DNA from: Calothrix sp. MO_167.B12 | GTDB lineage: Bacteria; Cyanobacteriota; Cyanobacteriia; Cyanobacteriales; Nostocaceae | Assembly (NCBI GenBank): GCA_030066045.1 | Contig: JASJCJ010000051.1 | Location: 1 to 42,989, forward strand | Direction of reading: 5' to 3' | Length of the DNA stretch: 42,989 nucleotides | Shown: positions 16,836 through 26,500 of the stretch, piece after piece | How the letters are laid out: each line of letters begins with the position of its first letter | Numbering within the stretch: the first letter of the stretch is position 1 | Made by a program: the position numbers and the translations under genes | The notes under the pieces: generated by a model | What the model was told of the DNA's origin: nothing | Seen by the model: the letters and a program-made list of their open reading frames with translations, nothing else | Databases searched by the model: none

Positions 16836-17311
16836 ACAAGTAATCCCAGAGTTTATGATTTTATTTTATCAAGCAGCTTTAAGAAGACTTACACAATTCA
16901 CGTAAATATACCGCAGCAGTCTGACAAAATTATGATCGCAACCAGTCCCTAATCTCAATCAGGCGATCGCATTTCTAATTTCGCGGTAAAATCAATAATT
17001 GCTTCAGGAACTCAAACACCCATGTTTAGCGTCTGAATTGGCAGTTTTTATATTTCTTTCTTCAAATTAAAATTTCATTAACCCCCAATATCCGATTCAA
17101 TTGGGTTTTAAACTATCCTTTATTTGTCCCGAATGAAACTTAGGGGATGATTCCATCCATTTGTCAGCAATCACTTGACACTGATAAATTTACCCTTATC
17201 CTTGCCTAAATCTAGCAGCCAACTCAAGTTTCTCTGCCCTATTAGATAGCAAGCTAGGGAAAATGGTTTCTGTATGATAACGGTTATTCAGCAAAGCCCA
17301 GCAAGATTGTT
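16836..17311. other. Intergenic region, nothing specific identified
   Basis: Spacer between the divergent Uma2 and TrpE/PabB-like genes. It contains one HIP1-like site and AT-rich sequence. Promoters for both genes are expected here, but I can point to no convincing operator. Confidence 0.4.
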
Positions 17312-19093
17312 ATGGTTTTTGACCTTGCAGCCAACAATACAATACCACCTTGGTACTGGCGATCGCATCCTCTGGAAGAGTGTACTGGTTCTGATGTTTT
17401 TGCCGCTTTATTTTTGCCCACCTCCAATCTGGGAATTGCTACTTTACTGGAAAGTCCCTACCCTACTCCCACGGATTATCCCCAACTAGCTCGCTATTCT
17501 ATTTGTGCGGGTGGTCCTCGGATAGTAGATGGTCAACCCCAGATGTGGACACCACCATTGGGCGAAATACTGCCATTTCTGGAAAATTTATTAAAACGTC
17601 AACCAGGTAAAGCAGTTAGCCAAAAAAATTCTGATCAAATTCCTGCACTTCCCTTTACGGGAGGTTGGTTGGGTTGGCTAGGATATGATCTTGCTTGGGA
17701 AATTGAAGCATTACCCCACACGAAACCTGATTCCCTACCATTTCCCGTAGCTTTTTGGTATGAGCCAGAGTGTTTTGCTGTTTTAGATCACCAGGAACAA
17801 GTTTTGTGGCTAGCCGCCAGTAGTACCGAGCAATTAGATGGACTGGAGAAGAAATGGGTGGAGGGAAGGAGTGATGGAGTAGGGGCGGGGTTTCCCCGCC
17901 CGGAGGGAATGAGTGATGGAGGGAAGGAGGGAAGAAGGGAAGGAGGGAAGAATTCTAACTCCGAACTCCGAACTCCGAACTCCGAACTCCGAACTCCCCC
18001 AATCCCCAAATTCTTCACATCCCAGGAGGACTACGAAACGGCTGTCAACCGTGCGAAAAAATATATCCAAGCAGGAGATATTTTCCAGACAAATCTTTCC
18101 CTGAGATTTGCTGCCACAACTCAAGCTTCTGGCTGGGAAATCTACCACACCTTACACACCATCAATCCTTCTCCCTTTGCCAGTTATTGGCATACCCCTT
18201 GGGGGGAAGTAATTAGCTGTTCCCCAGAAAGATTAGTACAATTGCACCAGGGACAAGCTCAAACCAGACCAATAGCCGGGACGCGATGGCGGGGAAAAAA
18301 TCCCCAGGAAGATGCCCAATTGGCTGCTGAGTTATGCAGTAATACCAAAGAACTTGCCGAACACGTCATGTTAGTGGATTTAGAACGCAATGACTTAGGT
18401 CGAGTTTGTGAATGGGGTACTGTAACTGTTGATGAATTACTCACCATTGAGCGCTACAGTCATGTGATGCATCTTGTGAGTAACGTCACAGGCAGATTAA
18501 AAAATTCTGTAACTGGAGTGGATTTAATTCGTGCCATGTTTCCTGGGGGGACAATTACAGGTTGTCCCAAGGTGCGCTGTATGGAAATTATAGAAGAATT
18601 GGAACCAACTAGGCGTAGCTTATTTTATGGTTCTTGCGGGTATTTAGATTGGCAAGGCAACTTGGATTTAAATATTTTGATTAGAACCCTGCTATTGGTT
18701 CCCATTTCAGCCACTGCAACCAACGTTGATACAAAAATAGATGAAGATATCCAAAAGCCACCAAAATCTGCCACAGAAACTTCATATTTCCCCATCCCAT
18801 CCACCAATCAATCCTGCTATGATGCGGAAGACCCTCATCAAGGTATTGATGCTCGGATAACACCAAGAGGGTATTTACCAGATTGCTCTACCTCCACCAC
18901 CAATCCTCAACAGCATTTACCACCAACTCTGTGGAGGGAAATATCTCACAGCTCACCAAAACTAAATTTGATTTGGGGACAAGTGGGAGCCGGAATTGTG
19001 GCAGACAGCGTTCCTGAAAAAGAATGGTATGAATCTCTGCACAAAGCACGGGCACAATTAAAGGCACTAGCAATGGTATTGAATCAAGATTGA
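17312..19093 (+). CDS. Chorismate-binding enzyme, anthranilate/aminodeoxychorismate synthase component I (TrpE/PabB family)
   Basis: A 593-residue protein. The N-terminal half shows GGWLGWLGYDLAWEIE; the C-terminal chorismate-binding domain shows FQTNLSLRF, RPIAGTRWRG (about residue 317), LVDLERNDLGRVCEWGTVTV, MFPGGTITGCPKVRCMEII and GQVGAGIVADSVPEKEWYE. The PIAGT motif (alanine, not the lysine of E. coli PabB) is TrpE-like, but position and overall form resemble cyanobacterial 'PabB' annotations, so the product could be anthranilate or aminodeoxychorismate. It is longer than usual because of two insertions: residues about 183-231 are encoded by STRR DNA, and about 85 residues (about 465-550) separate LNILIRTLLL from IWGQVGAG. 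The motifs survive, so the gene is probably functional. GTG/ATG starts slightly upstream are out of frame. Confidence 0.85.
   Translation: MVFDLAANNTIPPWYWRSHPLEECTGSDVFAALFLPTSNLGIATLLESPYPTPTDYPQLARYSICAGGPRIVDGQPQMWTPPLGEILPFLENLLKRQPGKAVSQKNSDQIPALPFTGGWLGWLGYDLAWEIEALPHTKPDSLPFPVAFWYEPECFAVLDHQEQVLWLAASSTEQLDGLEKKWVEGRSDGVGAGFPRPEGMSDGGKEGRREGGKNSNSELRTPNSELRTPPIPKFFTSQEDYETAVNRAKKYIQAGDIFQTNLSLRFAATTQASGWEIYHTLHTINPSPFASYWHTPWGEVISCSPERLVQLHQGQAQTRPIAGTRWRGKNPQEDAQLAAELCSNTKELAEHVMLVDLERNDLGRVCEWGTVTVDELLTIERYSHVMHLVSNVTGRLKNSVTGVDLIRAMFPGGTITGCPKVRCMEIIEELEPTRRSLFYGSCGYLDWQGNLDLNILIRTLLLVPISATATNVDTKIDEDIQKPPKSATETSYFPIPSTNQSCYDAEDPHQGIDARITPRGYLPDCSTSTTNPQQHLPPTLWREISHSSPKLNLIWGQVGAGIVADSVPEKEWYESLHKARAQLKALAMVLNQD
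17858..18003. repeat. STRR tract inside coding sequence
   Basis: GGAGGGA/GGAGTGA heptamers, a GGGGCGGGGTTTCCCCGCCC palindrome and a CCGAACT heptamer run (five copies, to about 18000) inside the TrpE/PabB-like frame. It is read as a glycine/arginine-rich then NSELRTP-repeat linker between the two domains. Total length keeps the frame open. The same repeat types lie in the spacer at 7215-7320. Confidence 0.88.
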
Positions 19094-19245
19094 CAAATGC
19101 ATCAATTTCCTAATTGCTAGTAATTGTAGGAGAATTAGGAATTGGGCATTGTCTGCAAAGATTGTGGCAACCAGGAGCAGTTACCATCTATCGGCACTTT
19201 TTGCCTCCAACTACACCACTTTAAGTACTCATACTCTAGTATGAA

Positions 19246-19527
19246 ATGAAATCAGACAACAACTTAGAAACTTACATAAATCATCCAACTTGGGGTTTGC
19301 TCTATAGGGTTTGTATGGTTGAGCAAAACCAAGAGCTGTTCACAACACTTTATGCCCAACGTCTTTTCTTTTTAGTAACCACCGATCCTAAAGGACTTAA
19401 ATTTCAGCCCATAGGACGCACAGAAGCCAGAATGCTTCTGGAAAATCGATTACGCAGTCTACGTCGCACAGGGTCAGCTCAGGAGTACGATCAGCTTCAG
19501 AATGTTTTTAAAATGACCTTCCAATGA
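19246..19527 (+). CDS. pipX: PipX, PII/NtcA-interacting co-activator
   Basis: A 93-residue protein with the PipX hallmark TWGLLYRVCMVEQNQELFTT (about 15-34) followed by LYAQRLFFLVTTDPKGLKF. In cyanobacteria PipX shuttles between NtcA, which it co-activates when 2-oxoglutarate is high, and PII, thus linking nitrogen status to transcription. The Tudor-like N-terminal half and the C-terminal helices (TEARMLLENRLRSLRR) are both present. The stop overlaps the start of the next gene by 4 bases (ATGA). It is relevant here because NtcA controls heterocyst and nif expression. Confidence 0.95.
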   Translation: MKSDNNLETYINHPTWGLLYRVCMVEQNQELFTTLYAQRLFFLVTTDPKGLKFQPIGRTEARMLLENRLRSLRRTGSAQEYDQLQNVFKMTFQ

Positions 19528-20201
19528 TTGATTCCATTCACGAACGCATTCAAGCTGTACGCTCAAAAGTGCCAGATTCAGTCCGGTTAATTGCTGTGAC
19601 TAAAACAGTTTCGTCTGAAGTAATTCGCTCTGCCTATGATGCGGGTATCCGAGATTTTGGAGAAAACCGCATCCAAGAAGCTATCAACAAACAGGTGGAT
19701 TTACAAGACTTAACTGATATTACCTGGCATTTTATTGGTCATTTACAAAGCAATAAAGCCAAAAAAGCAATTCAACATTTTCCTTGGATTCATTCTGTGG
19801 ATAATTTGAAACTAGCAAAGCGTTTGAATGGTTTAGCTGCAGAACTGGGGGTTAGCCCCCTAGTCTGTTTGCAAGTGAAGGTCCTCCCCGATCCCACCAA
19901 GTCTGGTTGGCACATCCCTCAACTCATGGAAGATTTGCCAGCTCTGAATCAATGCAAAAATTTACAAATTCAGGGTTTGATGACAATTCCGCCCAGGGGA
20001 TTAAATGATACTGAAATTCTTGATGTGTTCAATAGTACCAGGAAGCTGGCAGCAGAAATTCAGTCTCAAAATTGGTCACACATTCATATGGAAGAATTAT
20101 CTATGGGTATGTCCAGCGATTATCATTTAGCTATTCAAGCAGGTGCAACTATGATACGCTTGGGAACTATATTATTTGGAGAGCGCCGATCACAAACATG
20201 A
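19524..20201 (+). CDS. pipY: PipY/YggS family pyridoxal-phosphate homeostasis protein
   Basis: A 225-residue fold-type III PLP-binding protein (COG0325, YggS/PROSC). It shows LIAVTKTVSSEVIRSAYDAG (K26 region, the PLP-linking lysine), FGENRIQEA, WHFIGHLQSNKAKK and MEELSMGMSSDYHLAIQAGA. No enzymatic activity is known for the family; it buffers PLP and affects amino/keto-acid balance. The 4-base overlap with pipX reproduces the conserved pipX-pipY operon of cyanobacteria, implying translational coupling. Confidence 0.95.
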   Translation: MIDSIHERIQAVRSKVPDSVRLIAVTKTVSSEVIRSAYDAGIRDFGENRIQEAINKQVDLQDLTDITWHFIGHLQSNKAKKAIQHFPWIHSVDNLKLAKRLNGLAAELGVSPLVCLQVKVLPDPTKSGWHIPQLMEDLPALNQCKNLQIQGLMTIPPRGLNDTEILDVFNSTRKLAAEIQSQNWSHIHMEELSMGMSSDYHLAIQAGATMIRLGTILFGERRSQT

Positions 20202-20639
20202 CATAAAGTTTACTTCACCGTACTTAGGGAGAAGAAACTATGGAGTTAATTAAAAAATTGTTAAGTACAAAATACCTGTTAGGCAGTTAACACCCAAGTA
20301 TTAAAGGATATAGTATTGAAAAAAGTGAGGGAAAATTAAATAAGGGGTGTTAGCAACTTTGCATACAGAGTTACTTAGGATATAATCTTGACTCAATTAT
20401 TGCGTGAGCTGGAAAAACAGATATTTTTGAAGATATCCGTTGGTTAGCTAACCTCGTAATAGATGTTACAAACAACGATAGTATGATCTAGAATATCTAC
20501 CTGCTATCGTGTATCAGCTTCCTTTAGGAAGATGGTGTAGCAGTTCTCAGGGAACATTGCAATAATAATTTGAGTGAATTAACTGCATCGATTGTTGCCA
20601 ATTGATTTAAGGGTGATTTGCACCAGGAGCGTAAGTGTT
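20202..20639. other. sepF upstream region
   Basis: About 440 bases without a supported gene. It contains an imperfect palindrome at about 20493-20545 (CTGCTATCGTGTATCAGC and GCTTCCTTTAGGAAG, the latter a 6-bp stem). The long leader suggests that sepF has its own promoter rather than reading through from pipY. I see no STRR here, unlike most other gaps. Confidence 0.35.
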
Positions 20640-21245
20640 ATGAGTAATTTATTTTCCAAACTCAGAGATTTTGTTGGTTTAAATGAAGGTGTAGAGTACG
20701 AATACTACGAAGAAGAACCAGATGTAGAAACCTACCAAAACCTATATCAGGAGCAAAATCCCCAACCCCAACCCGCACCCCAAGACACTGCAAGTCAGAA
20801 TCGACGTTGGCGGGAACCTATGCCTACAATGAATACAACAGATGTAGCAGCGGGAACAAAGCAAATGAGTAATGTTATTGGGATGCCGGGTGCACTAAAT
20901 GGGATTTCAGAAGTGTTAGTACTAGAGCCAAGAACCTTTGAAGAAATGCCCCAGGCAATTCAAGCCCTGCGGGAACGGAAGTCAGTGGTATTAAATCTAA
21001 CCATTATGGACCCTGACCAGGCACAAAGGGCGGTGGATTTTGTTGCTGGTGGTACTTATGCCCTTGATGGTCATCAAGAGCGCATTGGTGAGAGTATTTT
21101 CTTATTCACTCCTAGTTGCGTACAAGTAAGTACCCACGGCTCCGTTCTCCATGAAGTTCCCCAGCCTCCAGTACATACTCCACGTTCCAACCCCAATACA
21201 GGTCATCCCAGTTGGGGAAATGAAGTTAACCGTATGGCACAATGA
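20640..21245 (+). CDS. sepF: SepF cell-division protein (Cdv2)
   Basis: 201 residues from the ATG at 20640, chosen because AGGAG lies at 20625-20629 and the N-terminus [17 protein letters not shown] is the amphipathic membrane-targeting helix typical of SepF. After an acidic, proline/glutamine-rich linker comes the SepF core ([20 protein letters not shown], then [20 protein letters not shown] and [20 protein letters not shown]). SepF tethers FtsZ to the membrane and bundles filaments; cyanobacteria lack FtsA and rely on it. Downstream proC is in the same direction, separated by a heptamer hairpin. Confidence 0.93.
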   Translation: MSNLFSKLRDFVGLNEGVEYEYYEEEPDVETYQNLYQEQNPQPQPAPQDTASQNRRWREPMPTMNTTDVAAGTKQMSNVIGMPGALNGISEVLVLEPRTFEEMPQAIQALRERKSVVLNLTIMDPDQAQRAVDFVAGGTYALDGHQERIGESIFLFTPSCVQVSTHGSVLHEVPQPPVHTPRSNPNTGHPSWGNEVNRMAQ

Positions 21246-21249
21246 GATT

Positions 21250-21320
21250 AATATTAGTCATTAGTTATTAGTCATCAGAGCAAATCTAATGACTAATGAC
21301 CAATGACCAATAATTCAATA
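21250..21320. repeat. Inverted heptamer repeat between sepF and proC
   Basis: TTAGTCATTAGTTATTAGTCAT followed after a short spacer by AATGACTAATGACCAATGACC: STRR heptamers in both orientations, able to fold into a long AT-rich hairpin. It could reduce read-through from sepF, but lacks a terminator-like GC stem and T-run. Confidence 0.65.
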
Positions 21321-21324
21321 ACCA

Positions 21325-22161
21325 ATGACAATCAAATTTGCCTTAATTGGTGGCGGGGTAATGGGAGAAGCACTATTATCCCGTCTCATTTCTCGGGGTA
21401 TTTATCAATCTTCCCAAGTGATAGTCAGTGAGCCTCTGTCATCTCGCCAAACCTATTTAGAACAGCAATATCAAGTTACTGTGACGGCGGATAATCGTCA
21501 GGCATTTATCCAAGCAGAAGAAGTGGTATTATTAGCGGTAAAGCCACAGGTGTTTAGTGCGATCGCTCAAGAATTAGCGGAAGTTTTAGAAGTTAATGGT
21601 AGTGGTATCCATAAGCACAATAATCAACCAGTATTAGTTTCTATTTTGGCAGGGGTGGCTTTAAAGCAGTTGGAAGGAGCTTTTCCCCGTTTACCTATAA
21701 TTCGGGCTATGCCTAATACCCCAGCTACCGTGGGAGAGGGAATGACGGCGATTTGTGCGGGTGCTTATACTAAGGCAAAGCATCAAGAAGTAGCTAAGAA
21801 GCTGTTTCAAGCGGTGGGAGAGGTAGTAGAAATTTCAGAATCACTGATGGATGCGGTGACGGGACTTTCTGGGAGTGGACCTGCCTATGTGGCTTTGATG
21901 GTGGAAGCTTTGGCTGATGGGGGTGTTGCTGCTGGTTTGCCAAGGAAAATAGCGAATCAGTTAGCATTACAAACAGTGTTGGGTACGGCTCAATTATTAA
22001 ATGAAAGCAAAATCCATCCGGCGGAACTCAAAGATAGAGTAACAAGTCCTGGGGGGACAACTATAGCCGGAATTACTCAGTTAGAAAAGGCGGCTTTTCG
22101 TTCGGCGTTGATTGAAGCGGTGATGGCAGCGGCTAAGCGTTCTCAGGAATTGGGCAAGTAG
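21325..22161 (+). CDS. proC: Pyrroline-5-carboxylate reductase
   Basis: A 278-residue enzyme catalysing the last step of proline synthesis (P5C to proline with NAD(P)H). It has the N-terminal dinucleotide-binding motif ALIGGGVMGEALLSRL (about 6-21), VLLAVKPQV, RAMPNTPATVGEG and the signature ELKDRVTSPGGTTIAGI (about 232-248) near the C-terminus. The length is normal. Sitting downstream of sepF matches the gene order common in cyanobacteria and Gram-positives. Confidence 0.95.
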   Translation: MTIKFALIGGGVMGEALLSRLISRGIYQSSQVIVSEPLSSRQTYLEQQYQVTVTADNRQAFIQAEEVVLLAVKPQVFSAIAQELAEVLEVNGSGIHKHNNQPVLVSILAGVALKQLEGAFPRLPIIRAMPNTPATVGEGMTAICAGAYTKAKHQEVAKKLFQAVGEVVEISESLMDAVTGLSGSGPAYVALMVEALADGGVAAGLPRKIANQLALQTVLGTAQLLNESKIHPAELKDRVTSPGGTTIAGITQLEKAAFRSALIEAVMAAAKRSQELGK

Positions 22162-22426
22162 TGGAAATCGGCAGAGAAGGAGGGAAAGAGAGAAGGAGTT
22201 AAGGAGGGAAGGAGTGTAGACGCGGTAGCGGCTTCTCGCAGAGTAGGAGTGAAGGAGGGAAGGAGTAGGGGCGCTGCGGCTTGCGCCCTAGAGGATGTAG
22301 GAATAGATAAGAAATATGGTGTTGGTGTCTCACGCAGAGGCGCTCCAGGCGCAGAGGAAAGAGAAAAGAAAGATTGAGAAGATAGGTAATATTACCACCG
22401 GGAAGGGAGTAATATGATGCCCTTGG
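22162..22426. repeat. STRR and GTAG-hairpin repeats downstream of proC
   Basis: GGAGGGA-type heptamers (about 22177-22215, 22249-22268), a GTAGACGCGGTAGCGGCTTCTCG repeat (22216-22239, related to 29045-29090) and a GGCGCAGAG segment. No gene in this 265-base spacer. Confidence 0.7.
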
Positions 22427-22456
22427 TTGAGAATGTGGAAAGGGAGGTGGGAGGCG

Positions 22457-23092
22457 ATGAGTCAGACTGTAGCAATTACAGAAGCGATTACTACTATTAA
22501 GGAAGCTGAAACCCGATTTGGTTTGGTTCGGGTTGAGGATGAGCAATTTTTTACAGAGTGGTTTGAGGGATTGCCGTCAATTACAGATGCTGAGAAAGTC
22601 TCTCTGGATGTGCTGCGACGCAGATATATTTATCACCGGGGGGAAGGCGATTTGTTAGAGGGGACGGTAATGTTACTGGTGGTGTCTCCTTTGCTGGCAC
22701 TAGCTGGGTTTTACGATCCTCCTTTTAAGATTAAGGCGGAATCTTCTGTAGAATTGGTGCTGGATGATGGGGAGGAAATACTGCGGGGACGGATTGATGT
22801 TTTGGTACTGCAAAATCAGTTGTGGGTGGTAGTGTTAGAGTCGAAGAAAACTACACTTTCTGTTTGGTCTGCTGTACCCCAAGCATTGGCTTATTTAATG
22901 GCAAGTCCTCGTGGCAATAAACCTGTGTTTGGCATGGTGAGTAATGGGGATGATGTTTTGTTTATTAAGTTGACCCAAGCAGGTACGCCACAATACAATC
23001 TGTCAAGGGTCTTTGCTTTGTTTACTTCTAAAAGAGAGCTGTATGCAATTTTGCAAGTTCTCAAGGTTATTGGTCGAGTTATTTTATCTTAG
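22457..23092 (+). CDS. Restriction endonuclease-like protein (HsdR N-terminal type)
   Basis: 211 residues from the ATG at 22457, preceded by a purine-rich site (GGGAGGTGGGAGG); an ATG ten codons earlier is possible. The core RGRIDVLVLQNQLWVVVLES followed by KK is a PD-(D/E)XK pattern (D, then ExK), like the N-terminal nuclease of type I restriction R subunits. There is no helicase domain and no HsdM or HsdS gene nearby, so it is a stand-alone member of a family common in cyanobacteria. DNA cleavage is inferred, not shown. Confidence 0.78.
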   Translation: MSQTVAITEAITTIKEAETRFGLVRVEDEQFFTEWFEGLPSITDAEKVSLDVLRRRYIYHRGEGDLLEGTVMLLVVSPLLALAGFYDPPFKIKAESSVELVLDDGEEILRGRIDVLVLQNQLWVVVLESKKTTLSVWSAVPQALAYLMASPRGNKPVFGMVSNGDDVLFIKLTQAGTPQYNLSRVFALFTSKRELYAILQVLKVIGRVILS

Positions 23093-23572
23093 TGCGATCG
23101 CATTTAACTTTTAACTGCACTAATTTTTAGATTTTAGATTCCATACGCTATGAATAATGTTAATGATTCGTTGTCATACCTGCAATACCACCAACGGTAA
23201 TCTCTATCGAACCGAGATTTGTAAAATTACATAATGTATAAGTTGCAATAATCAAATCTTCAAAGCTAAGTAGGGATTTTGTGGAAGAGTATTATTTTTC
23301 ACACGTCAAAGTGTATTGAGTGGATGTGTTACAACGCAACCCTATATATCAAAACAGTGGTAAATTTAGCTGTGTTGCTTCCCCATATTGCCCTTATGTT
23401 TCTGTGTTATCATTACTCCTCAGATGTTTCAGAAACTAGGAAAAACAACTGGTGCGGAACTGGTAAAGGACACCCTACCAAGGTCAACTATAGATGATTT
23501 GAGGCGAGCGAAAATATTCTAAGAGGCAAGATTGGCTCTGGAGATTTCCAATACACACATAAAACTTCTATT
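23093..23572. other. Intergenic region upstream of nuclease-helicase
   Basis: Nothing firmly identified. An ATG at about 23425 opens a 33-codon frame (MFQKLGKTTGAELVKDTLPR, then STIDDLRRAKIF) that could be a gene remnant. No heptamers or MITEs occur here, in contrast to neighbouring gaps. Confidence 0.3.
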
Positions 23573-26500
23573 ATGTCAACAACAAGACCATCAGTTAGAG
23601 TTACCGACATTGCTGAATATATTCGTTATCAATCCTGCGATCGCCGATTTAAGTTAAAATTTAATGATTACGAACTTGCTAAACAAATTCCCTTCTCCGA
23701 ATTGATTTTTGCTACTTCCTTAGACCCAGTTTTAGAAGAAGAAGGTCGAAGAAGAGAGAAAGAATGGGAAACTTCGCTTCAAAAAGATGGTTTATGTGAC
23801 TTAACTCAAATGAGCCAGAAGTCAGAGCAAGACAAAGCAACTGACTGGAATGACTTTGTTCAAAAACTGCAAAATTTGTCAGTAGAGCAAAAAGCTTATG
23901 GACGAGAAATTTCTATAGAAGGCAATCTTGGGGAGTTTAATATTCGTGGACAAATTGATTTTGTAGTTGTGTTGTGGGAAAACAATCAACCTAAACTACG
24001 CTTAGTTGAAAGTAAAGCATCTCGAAAAGATAGAACTTACCATCGAGTGCAGGTTGCTTTATATCGAATGCTAGTGCGTCAATTGATAAAAGATAATCCA
24101 ATCACTATTAATGGAATAAATCTCAAGCCTGAAAATATCGAATGTGTTGTTGTCCGTATTGATGAAAATACCAATAAAAATCAGGATATTATTCAATCTG
24201 GAGCCATAAATCTGGATACGGTAGAAGCTGATATTAATCGTCTAATAGCGTCTGATGGTGCATTAAAGCGCATTGTTGAAACTGACTTAGCTGATTTAGA
24301 TTATCAGTTAGATCAAAAATGTAGTGACTGTACATTGAGTGTTCATTGTTTAGCTGAGAGTGCCAGAGAACGCCGTTTAGAATTATTAGGAATAGATTCA
24401 TCAATTGTGACTGCATTACATAAGGCAGGTGTTACGACTATTGACAATTTGGCTAACCTCGATTTAACAGAAAATCAAGTTGCTCATATTCAACAAGATA
24501 TAAGTTTTACAGATAATTTAGAACTTCTTAAATTAAAGGCAAAAACCCGTAGGCGTACCCTTCCTGGTGGAGATTATGATCCAAATACTCATGAAGTAAA
24601 ACAACTTCCAAACTATTCAGGTCAAAGCCAACTTCCCGAACATACAATTAATGGGGAACGTCTCATTCGCGTTTATCTTTCTGTTGAGTATGATTATGTT
24701 GAAAATCGAATAGGTGCGCTGGCTGCTCATGTCACTAAAAGTGAAGGTAAATTAGATCCGAAATTTGAAAAAAATGAAGATGAAAAATGGCAACCAAACC
24801 CTAATATTAAAGAATATATAGAGGAAGGACATGATGATAACGATAAACCTATTTATAAATCAAAAGAACTTGAAGGCGAGGATGTAATTGAGTTCCAGAC
24901 ATCAGCATGGACAGGAGACTATAAAGTAGATAATGGTTCTGAAAAACAGCTAATACAAGGATTTTTATTAAAATTAGTTGGTAAAATCGCTAAGGTAGCT
25001 AAAGCAAAAAAAGCACCAATTCATTTTTATGTTTGGTCACGTCAAGAAATGACCCAACTGGTTGAAGGATGTTCTCGTGTTGACTCTCAACTTCTAAGTC
25101 ATTTACGAGAATTATTGGGTTGTCGTGAAAGTTTAGAACAATTGATTTATTCTTGTCTTTATGATGAAGTAGATCATTGTTATGCTTTGGGATGGACAGG
25201 CAGAGATTTGGCGGTTGTAACCTCTCTTCCATGGTTTGGAAGACGTTATCATTGGCAACGGGAGATTAACGGAGAGCTGGTTAATTTAGATCAGGCTTTT
25301 TCTCAAGATGTCTTCGATTTTAAAACAAATTTAAAAATAGATAACAAGAATCAATGGGCAGCATCAAATTCTACAAATGTCCGTAAACATCAGTTTGAAG
25401 TTAGACTAAGATACTTTAATTCTCTAAGTGCAGCCTACTGGCGTGCCTTGTGGCGAAAACTTCCTGACCCTAATGATCCAATTCTTCCATCCAAATTAAA
25501 AAACTCCATTAAACGTTACAACGAAGCAAAAAAACTGAATTATTTAGAAGAGTACTTTCGCGCTCGTACTCATGCTATCAGATGGGTTGAAGAGGGGATT
25601 CGATTTAAGAATTCAGAAATCACTAAAGAATCTTTGACCATTGCTGATTTACCCGATTTTAATTTAGGTGTGGATGATGCAGCCCAAGCAGGTATTGATT
25701 TTCTCCGTTTAGATCAGCATGTTAAGGTAACAGATTGGATTGCAAGTCATTTAGTCCCACCTATCTATCGTGTTTCTTTGGGCAGAACAATCCCTATCAA
25801 AAATGTAGTGTTACAGGGTAACAACAAATTAACAGCAGAGATTAATCTTGATCAATACAATATTACTGCTGAAGTTTTACAAGCTAACTGCACGATTGAT
25901 GTAGGTTCTTTCGTCAGGCTTAGTCCTAGTTTTGATAATTCACATCAAGGTCAAACAATCAATCAGCTTTTGTACGGTGGAAGTACCTGTGTTGTGGAAG
26001 AAATTAACTGGGATACTGAGCAGATAGAGCTTTCTGTTATTCCTGGTCAGTCACAACGCTATCAACTTTACAGTAAGTCTTATAACGACGTAACACAAGT
26101 TTTTCAAAACGCGACTTTAGATGAAAGTCCTTCAGATTTTGTAGCTGGAAGGGTTGATCGGAAACTACAAAGCAGTCAAGGAAATCATGTCTGTCAGTGG
26201 TTAGCTCCGCAAAATCCTCAAATTCCAACACAAAATTCTCTTTCAGCTAGTGATTTAGAACAATATCGCAATCTACTCCAGACATTACCACTACCAAACA
26301 GTAAACAACTAGATGATAAGCAAATCGCAGCAGCAATAGACGGACTCAAAACAAGAATTCAACTTTTACAGGGTCCACCAGGTACAGGGAAAACAGAAAC
26401 AACTGCGATCGCTACTTTTCTGAGAATTTTAGCACGTCGTTCGGCAGGCGATATTGTTCTTATTACGGCTCATACTCATACGGCTGTAGATAATTTAATC

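Noticed and set aside
23279-23497. 72-codon plus-strand frame upstream of the nuclease-helicase
   Set aside because: Cysteine- and aromatic-rich translation without a recognisable domain; start codon is not ATG and there is no ribosome-binding site.
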